Part shown: positions 58,631 through 64,000 of the stretch, piece by piece
How positions within the stretch are numbered: the stretch's first letter is position 1
Layout of the letters: each line of letters begins with the position of its first letter
Assembly: GCA_033856515.1 (NCBI GenBank)
Contig: JAWVEY010000049.1
Location: 45,228-109,227, forward strand
From: JALZKA01 sp033856515
Lineage (GTDB): Bacteria > Actinomycetota > Thermoleophilia > Solirubrobacterales > 70-9
Reading direction: 5' to 3'
Length of the DNA: 64,000 nucleotides
Position numbers and translations under genes: made by a program
Notes under the pieces: model-generated
Told to the model about the DNA's origin: nothing
Seen by the model: only the letters and a program-made list of their open reading frames with translations
The model's database searches: none

Positions 58631-61183
58631 GTGGAGGACTCGAAGTACAAGCCGAGCAGCGAAGTGCGCTTCGCCATCGTCATGTACGGCGGCGTTTCGC
58701 TCGCGATTTACATCAACGGCGTCGCGCAGGAGCTCTTCCGGCTGGTGCGGGCGACCGCGCCCAACCAGGAGCGAAGCGACCTGGCGGTAGGTGATGCCGA
58801 CTTACGGCCGATTGAGCGCGTCTACCGGGAGATCGGTCGCCGGCGCGTTGGCGACACGTTCTGGGATTCACGGCATGACGAGGACCTCATAACCGGCGTT
58901 GAGACGCGGTTTGTCGTCGACATCCTGTCGGGGACTTCCGCGGGCGGCATCAACGGCATCCTGCTGGCGAAGGCCCTGGCGAACGGCCTCGGGAACATTG
59001 ACGCGCTCAAGGACCTCTGGATCGAGGAGGGCGACATCGCTGACCTCCTGAACGCCAAGGCTGCATACGAGGGAATCCCGCCGTTCGCCTACAAGAAGCC
59101 GCCGGCGTCGCTTCTGGCAGGCGACCGTCTCTACGCCAGGGCGCTGAGCGCAATCGAGGGCATGACGGAGCAGATCGAGACGTCGGCGCCCGACTACGCC
59201 GACCAGGTCGACCTTGCCGTGACGATGACCGACCTCCAAGGCGTATGGCTGCCGATCAGGTTGGCCGACGGAACGGTGAGCGAGCCCCGCCATCGGGCTT
59301 CACTTCGGTTCTCTTACGGCAGCGGGCTGAACCAGTTCTCGGGCGTCTTCGACCGCATGCTTGCGTTCGCCGCGCGCGCGACCTCGTCATTCCCTTTCGC
59401 GTTCGCTCCGATCACGCTGGACGACTTCGACGCTGATCCCTCCGATGACGAGCGCCGGCTGTTCAACGACTGGATTCAGGTCGGCGCAAGCTTTGGCGGC
59501 TTCGCCTTCGCCGACGGCGGCTACCTCTACAACAAGCCCTTCTCGCATGCGACCAGGGCGCTCGCGCGGCGGCGGGCCGACCTTCCTGTAACCCGCAAGC
59601 TGCTCTACGTCGAGCCGGATCCCGCCGTCGTGCCCCGTGACCGCAATGTTCCCAGAGGAAGACCAGATGCGCTCGTCAACGCGGGGTTGGCGCTGGTCGG
59701 GCTCCCGAGCGCGCAACCGATCCGCGATGACCTCTCAGACATCGAGGAGCGAAACGCGGCGCTGGAGAGAATCGAGGAGGTCACGCGCGCGCAACTGATC
59801 GAGCTCGTTCGCCCCGGTGAGGCGCCGCCGATGGCGGGGCCGTCGGCCAGTGTCTATCTGAGGCTGCGCCGCGCATCCGTGACGAACGCACTCACCGAAA
59901 TCCTGGAGCGGGCGGCCAGTCTGCGGCCGGGGGGCGATTGGTCCGCTCTCGCGAAGAGGCTCCTGCAGATCTACGCGGGCGAGTCGGACGCGGCCATTCC
60001 GAGCTTTCTGGCTCCGCTCGACGTCGACTTCCGCTTCCGGCGCCTCTCTTACCTCGAAGGGATCCTCGACCAGCTCGCGGCGGGCGGCAGGCCCGCCCAG
60101 GAGTTGATCACGGCATCCGGCCAGGAGGTTTTCAACGCAGGCAATGTCCAGGAGCAGATCGCAGCGGCGAAGCGACTCATCGATGACCGGCGCGCCATTC
60201 TCGCCGATGCCGATCGTGCGATCCGTCTTCGCGGCGTGGACGACAGCACGGTCCTTCAGCCGGCGGCCGAGCTTGCGAATGCGTGCCATACCCATCTGGA
60301 GTCGGTCACCCAGGCATCGAATCCGGACCTCGACGTGCCGGAGATCTACGCCCGCCCGGAAGTGGCCAACGCGGTCGAGGGCTTCGTAGCCGCGGTTGCG
60401 GCCGGGCTTGCGGATGCCTTCGCAGCCGTGGATCAGCTCGACTTCGCCCAAGCCGCGGTCGACGGCGGCATGATCCAGCCTCTCGCTCAGATCCTGAACG
60501 TGGCGTTCGACCAGGCCGAACACTTGGACCAGGCCATCTATCCCTTGCGGTGGCCCTCGCTCGGCGAAGCACGGAAGGTGGACGTCCACCGGGTCAGCCC
60601 GCGCGACGCGTCATCGCTGGTTCCGATGCCCGACATCGGGGACGATGGCAAGCCGACTGGCCCGCTCCGGCTGGCCGGAGTCTCGCTCGGCCACTTTGGC
60701 GGTTTCCTCGATCAGCGCTGGCGGCGCAACGACATGCTGTGGGGCCGGCTTGACGGCGCCGAGCGGCTGATCGCGGTTCTGGTGCCTGACGAACGCGCCC
60801 AGGAGGAGCTTCGCGTCCAGGCTCACGCGGCCATCCTCCGGGAGGAGTTCGACGACGAGGTAAGGGCCGAGTTGATTGACCTGATCGAGCCCGCAAAGCA
60901 GGAGTCCTTCGAGGGACTCCTCGAAGGGTCGGACGATCGCGCGCTGGTCGACGCCTTCGCCGCCGGCTACGTGGGCCCGGCCAAGCTCGAAGTCGCCAAG
61001 GCCTCGCGCCTCGCGGCGCGCTCTATGAGCGTTGGAGGCCGAGTGCTGGGAGGGCTCCGCCAGGGTGAGATCACCGGGAAGCTCCTCCGCCCGTTCGCGC
61101 TCGCGCTTCGTGGCATCGGCGGCCTCGCGTCGGGCGCGCTGGGGCTGGTCGAGCGCGTCAAGCACCTGTTCAAGGGGCATTGA
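58631..61183 (+). CDS. Large patatin-like protein with C-terminal extension
   Basis: 850 residues from the GTG at 58631. The patatin core carries MYGGVSLAIYINGVAQE as the oxyanion region, Ser103 in LSGTSAGGINGI and the Asp in FADGGYLYNKPF. The core spans about 1-340; the remaining 500 residues are helical and correspond to the DUF3376-type C-terminal part found in such bacterial patatins. It is expected to be cytosolic or membrane-associated, hydrolysing acyl lipids. The longer upstream reading over the phosphoesterase gene is rejected. The stop lies in the hairpin at 61181-61215. Confidence 0.82.
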   Translation: MEDSKYKPSSEVRFAIVMYGGVSLAIYINGVAQELFRLVRATAPNQERSDLAVGDADLRPIERVYREIGRRRVGDTFWDSRHDEDLITGVETRFVVDILSGTSAGGINGILLAKALANGLGNIDALKDLWIEEGDIADLLNAKAAYEGIPPFAYKKPPASLLAGDRLYARALSAIEGMTEQIETSAPDYADQVDLAVTMTDLQGVWLPIRLADGTVSEPRHRASLRFSYGSGLNQFSGVFDRMLAFAARATSSFPFAFAPITLDDFDADPSDDERRLFNDWIQVGASFGGFAFADGGYLYNKPFSHATRALARRRADLPVTRKLLYVEPDPAVVPRDRNVPRGRPDALVNAGLALVGLPSAQPIRDDLSDIEERNAALERIEEVTRAQLIELVRPGEAPPMAGPSASVYLRLRRASVTNALTEILERAASLRPGGDWSALAKRLLQIYAGESDAAIPSFLAPLDVDFRFRRLSYLEGILDQLAAGGRPAQELITASGQEVFNAGNVQEQIAAAKRLIDDRRAILADADRAIRLRGVDDSTVLQPAAELANACHTHLESVTQASNPDLDVPEIYARPEVANAVEGFVAAVAAGLADAFAAVDQLDFAQAAVDGGMIQPLAQILNVAFDQAEHLDQAIYPLRWPSLGEARKVDVHRVSPRDASSLVPMPDIGDDGKPTGPLRLAGVSLGHFGGFLDQRWRRNDMLWGRLDGAERLIAVLVPDERAQEELRVQAHAAILREEFDDEVRAELIDLIEPAKQESFEGLLEGSDDRALVDAFAAGYVGPAKLEVAKASRLAARSMSVGGRVLGGLRQGEITGKLLRPFALALRGIGGLASGALGLVERVKHLFKGH

Positions 61184-61215
61184 TTTGCCTCGCGTCCCCC
61201 TCGGGACGCAAATCA
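61181..61215. terminator. Bidirectional hairpin containing both stop codons
   Basis: Outer stem TGATTT/AAATCA and inner stem GCGTCCC/GGGACGC with a CCTC loop. The stop triplets of both convergent genes (61181-61183 and 61215-61213) form the base of the stem. It is a compact two-way terminator. Confidence 0.75.
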
Positions 61216-62625
61216 GCGCAGTGCGCGGAGGGCAGTCTGCGCGGCATTCGAGCCGTTCATGCCGTGCACTCCCGCCCCAGGAGGGGTCGACGCCGAGCAC
61301 ATGAACACGCCCGGGATGCCCGTCGCGTACGGGTTGAGCCCAAGCCGCGGCCTCGAGACGATCTGCTTCGGCGAGTTGGCGCCGCCGATGATGTCGCCGC
61401 CGATGAAGTTCGTGTTGTAGGCCTCGAACTCGGCCGGTCCCTTCGAGACCTGCGCAACGATGCGCTCGCGGAAGCCCGGCGCGAAGCGCTCGATCTGCTT
61501 AATGACGGTCTCGGTCTCGTCACCCTCCCAACCGTTTGGCACATGGGCGTAGGCCCAGACCGGGTGGACGTCTCCGGCCGAGCGATCGGAGTCGGCCAGG
61601 TACTGCTGGCCGACCAGGACGTAAGGCCGCTCCGGCATGCGCCCGCGGTTCACCTCAGCCTCGACCGCGACGGTTTCTGAGAAGGAGCCCACGACGTGAA
61701 CGGTTCCGGCCGTTCGGCAGACCTCCGCGGTCCACGGCACGCCGCCATCGACCGCGAAGTCGACCTTGAACGCGCCCGGCCCGTGGCGGTAGTGGCGATA
61801 CGCGCGGGCGACCCTTTGAGCCAAGCGGGAGCCTGCGATGTCAGCGACGACGGCGGGGGAGAGGTCGAGCAGGATGACGTCGCCCTGCGGAAGCTCGTCG
61901 AGTGAAGTCACGCGCCTCCCGGTCTCGATGATCCCGCCGTGCTCACGGAGCTCAGCGGCGAGCGCGTCCGTAATGGCCCGCGAGCCGCCCCGCGCAACCG
62001 GCCAGCCGAAGGCGTGCCCTGAGCAGGTGAGTGCGATGCCGACCGACGCCGACAGTGGCTTGGTCAGCGGGGCGATGGCGTGAGCCGCGAGCCCGCCGAA
62101 GAGCGCCTTCGCCGTCTCGCCCTTCCACGTCCTGGCGACCAGCGTCGCGGGCGCGAGCGCCGGGATGCCGAAGCGGGTGAGCCGGATCGGGTGCTTGGGA
62201 AAGTGGAGCATCGGCTGCATGAGGTCGGGGAGCAACGAATCGAAGTGCTCCGAAGGCCCGCCAAAGAGCCGCTTCCAGGCCGCGCCGTCTTCGCCCAAGC
62301 CCTCGGCGGTCGCGTCGATCGAGCGCGCCATGAAACCAGCCGAGCCGTCGTCGAGCGGATGCGCCATGTCGATCTCCGGCCAGAGCCACTCCAGGCCGTG
62401 GCGTTCCAGGTCGACCGAGCGCATGAATGGCGAGGCCGTCGCCATGGGGTGGAACGCCGAGCAGTGGTCGTGGAGGACACCGGGCACCGTGAGCTCTGAT
62501 GTCCTCGTACCGCCGCCGATCTCGTCCGCCGCCTCGAGGACGGTCACCTTCAGGCCACCTCTGGCCAGCTCGACCGCGCCGGCGAGCCCATTAGGGCCGG
62601 CCCCGACGACCCAGGCGTTGCTCAC
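61213..62625 (-). CDS. CrtI-like NAD(P)/FAD-dependent oxidoreductase
   Basis: 470 residues. The dinucleotide-binding VVGAGPNGLAGAVELARGG starts at residue 6, and EAADEIGGGTRTSEL follows the second strand. The C-terminal FAD region reads PGVFMCSASTPPGAGVHGM. It belongs to the phytoene-desaturase-like amine-oxidase-fold oxidoreductases; no carotenoid gene is nearby, so the substrate may be a lipid or another hydrophobic compound. Its ATG overlaps the stop of the DUF3556 gene by four bases, so the pair is co-translated. Confidence 0.83.
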   Translation of the reverse strand: MSNAWVVGAGPNGLAGAVELARGGLKVTVLEAADEIGGGTRTSELTVPGVLHDHCSAFHPMATASPFMRSVDLERHGLEWLWPEIDMAHPLDDGSAGFMARSIDATAEGLGEDGAAWKRLFGGPSEHFDSLLPDLMQPMLHFPKHPIRLTRFGIPALAPATLVARTWKGETAKALFGGLAAHAIAPLTKPLSASVGIALTCSGHAFGWPVARGGSRAITDALAAELREHGGIIETGRRVTSLDELPQGDVILLDLSPAVVADIAGSRLAQRVARAYRHYRHGPGAFKVDFAVDGGVPWTAEVCRTAGTVHVVGSFSETVAVEAEVNRGRMPERPYVLVGQQYLADSDRSAGDVHPVWAYAHVPNGWEGDETETVIKQIERFAPGFRERIVAQVSKGPAEFEAYNTNFIGGDIIGGANSPKQIVSRPRLGLNPYATGIPGVFMCSASTPPGAGVHGMNGSNAAQTALRALR

Positions 62626-64000
62626 GCTTTGATCACGTCAACCGGGAACTCCGGAGTCGCCGAGCCGTCGAGCCACGGAAGGCGGTCGACCATGTCAGCC
62701 ACGTTCACCCAGCCCTCCTCGATCAGACCGTCGGCCGCGTCGAGAATCCGGTAGTGCTGGCGCGGGATGTGTGCGGGTTGCGACTCGATCGCGACGACGC
62801 GCACCTCACCCGGTTTGAACTGGCAGCGCTCCTGGATTGCCTCGAGGAGCTGCTCGGAATGGAAATGCCCGTCGCCGAAGTTCCAGCCGTTGACGACGCC
62901 GGACACGAGCTCGCCTTCACGCACGTGGTACTCCTCGACGTTGTCGACGGCGCGGTGGATCAAGCCGTTCAGCGCCCGGCCGTGCGAGTGCATGGAGCGG
63001 AATCCGAGACCGGAGGCCAGCATCAGCTCCGCCAGATCGCGGTCGTCGTAGAACTCGGAGAGCTGGCGCACGACCACGGGCGCGGGCTTCTTGATCATCT
63101 CGTCGAGCTTCTCCTCCGCCATCGCAGCTTTTAGGAAGAGCCACTGGGTCGTCGCCCAGTTCCCCGCGTAGTAGCGCATCGACGGTAGGAACGAGACGAG
63201 GTCGGGCCGGAAGTTGCCGAGCACCGGCATCGCCACGCCGATCAGTAGGAGCAGCGCGATCAGAAGGGGATCATCGAGCGTCGAGAACGCCACGTCGCCG
63301 TTCTCGAGGAAGAGGAAGCAGATCCCGTAGATCATGAAGAGGTTCCACTCGAGTGGGACGGCGAGCGGGAACGTCGACGTGATGTGGACGTGGAAGATGA
63401 TCATCCCGACCGCTGCGAGCGCCCCGATGGTGCCTCCGGCCGTCACCAGGAGCAGCAGCGGGAGCGAGAACTCCATCACAGTTCCGAGGTGCGCAGCGAA
63501 CCCCGCAAACGACGAGGGGCGCATGTCCTCCGGGTGATTCACCCAGAGCCGCTTCTTCGCGGTGCGCGACTTGTTCCAGGGCGTATTGGAGATCATCACC
63601 GAGACGACGAACGGGAAGTGGCGGTTGAGCTTCGAGGAGGCCGCCCCGAGCCAGATGCAGACGAAGACGATCTGCGCGGCGACGATGAGGTTCCCCGGCG
63701 GGAACAGGAAGATGAGCATGAGGAGCCCGTAGACCTCCACTCGAGAGGCGAGGAAGGAGACCTTGTCGCGCAGCCCCAGCAGGGCGAGGAGGCCGAGCGT
63801 GACGGCAACGGCGCCGGGCTCGAGCACCAGGGCCTCCCCCGGCGACTGCTCGCCGGCCACCAGCAGATAGAGGAGCGACGACAGCACGCCGGCGTAGAGC
63901 GCGACGTCGAGGATCGTCCGCCGACTGCCCGCGGTCAGTGGCACCCGGTCGGGCCATGGCGGCAGCCGCACCGTCCCGGGACGGAGCCAGTAGAGGATCC
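62622..64000 (-). CDS. DUF3556 membrane protein, N-terminus outside the window
   Basis: The frame stays open to the window edge, so the 5' end is missing; at the first visible codons ILYWLRPGTVRLPPWPDR is the interior DUF3556 sequence, meaning the GTG at 63971 is not the start. The visible 459 residues have about eight hydrophobic segments (such as LLMLIFLFPPGNLIVAAQIV) and a cytoplasmic C-terminal domain with NGWNFGDGHFHSEQ. DUF3556 proteins are actinobacterial membrane proteins of unknown function. Tight coupling to the CrtI-like enzyme suggests a shared lipid-related role. Confidence 0.8.
   Translation of the reverse strand, partial: ILYWLRPGTVRLPPWPDRVPLTAGSRRTILDVALYAGVLSSLLYLLVAGEQSPGEALVLEPGAVAVTLGLLALLGLRDKVSFLASRVEVYGLLMLIFLFPPGNLIVAAQIVFVCIWLGAASSKLNRHFPFVVSVMISNTPWNKSRTAKKRLWVNHPEDMRPSSFAGFAAHLGTVMEFSLPLLLLVTAGGTIGALAAVGMIIFHVHITSTFPLAVPLEWNLFMIYGICFLFLENGDVAFSTLDDPLLIALLLLIGVAMPVLGNFRPDLVSFLPSMRYYAGNWATTQWLFLKAAMAEEKLDEMIKKPAPVVVRQLSEFYDDRDLAELMLASGLGFRSMHSHGRALNGLIHRAVDNVEEYHVREGELVSGVVNGWNFGDGHFHSEQLLEAIQERCQFKPGEVRVVAIESQPAHIPRQHYRILDAADGLIEEGWVNVADMVDRLPWLDGSATPEFPVDVIKA

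Overview
The window reads as a chromosomal segment of a high-GC actinobacterium, most likely of the Thermoleophilia/Solirubrobacterales type. The grounds are the GC-rich codon use, frequent GTG/TTG starts, many GTGA or ATGA start/stop overlaps, DUF6457, DUF5995, DUF2993 and DUF3556 proteins, a MoaD-MoaE fusion, and a secreted protein with the 'GLIAIFIALGGTAYA ... SNDIKDDAV' head that I associate with that class. The lineage is an inference from gene content, not from a marker gene. Both window edges cut genes: a class III glutamine synthetase on the left and a DUF3556 membrane protein on the right. There is no intergenic gap above about 230 bases, no CRISPR array, no insertion sequence and no rRNA.

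Layout. (1) 0-12.8 kb, amine/nitrogen catabolism: glutamine synthetase III, a FadR-type regulator, a dimethylglycine/sarcosine dehydrogenase-like flavoprotein, a choline/ethanolamine-kinase-like phosphotransferase, an APC permease, a glutamine-synthetase-like gamma-glutamyl-amine ligase, a class-I amidotransferase-fold gamma-glutamyl hydrolase, an aldehyde dehydrogenase and an SDR dehydrogenase. This is the gene set of a Puu-type gamma-glutamylated amine pathway (import, glutamylate, oxidise, hydrolyse). (2) 13.3-25.6 kb, molybdenum island: moaA, DUF6457, a frameshifted MOT1-type molybdate transporter, a MOSC protein, two molybdopterin oxidoreductases, fdhD, mobA, moeA, a moaD-moaE fusion, moaC and mogA/moaB. 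(3) 25.6-35.3 kb, mixed catabolism: a metallophosphoesterase, an 1168-residue aldehyde dehydrogenase / GMC oxidoreductase fusion, a haloalkane dehalogenase bracketed by short palindromes, and two further alpha/beta hydrolases. (4) 35.3-43.2 kb, envelope: PD40 propeller, RTX-like protein, patatin, LemA, DUF2207, STAS, DUF2294 and a fatty-acid desaturase. (5) 43.3-44.3 kb: a LAGLIDADG-type endonuclease-like gene next to tRNA-Leu(CAG) and tRNA-Glu(CTC). (6) 44.4-49.5 kb, surface: a Cys-loop beta-propeller, an ice-binding/Ig protein and an LPXTG-anchored repeat protein. (7) 49.7-53.8 kb, signalling: two PAS-LuxR regulators, a PAS-PAS-EAL phosphodiesterase and an XRE-MEDS regulator. (8) 54-64 kb: glutamate decarboxylase, a CDF metal exporter, a membrane phosphoesterase, a large patatin, a CrtI-like oxidoreductase and DUF3556.

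The most intriguing unexplained signal is a short hairpin-plus-conserved-tail element. It occurs at least five times at gene junctions in the amine and molybdenum regions. Its stem changes sequence while staying paired, and its 3' tail is nearly invariant in the two best copies. It sits directly between a stop codon and the next start, or just upstream of a start. It looks like an undescribed RNA or REP-type family. Second in interest are the three-part aldehyde dehydrogenase/GMC fusion and the palindrome-bracketed dehalogenase gene, whose N-terminus is itself encoded by the palindromes.
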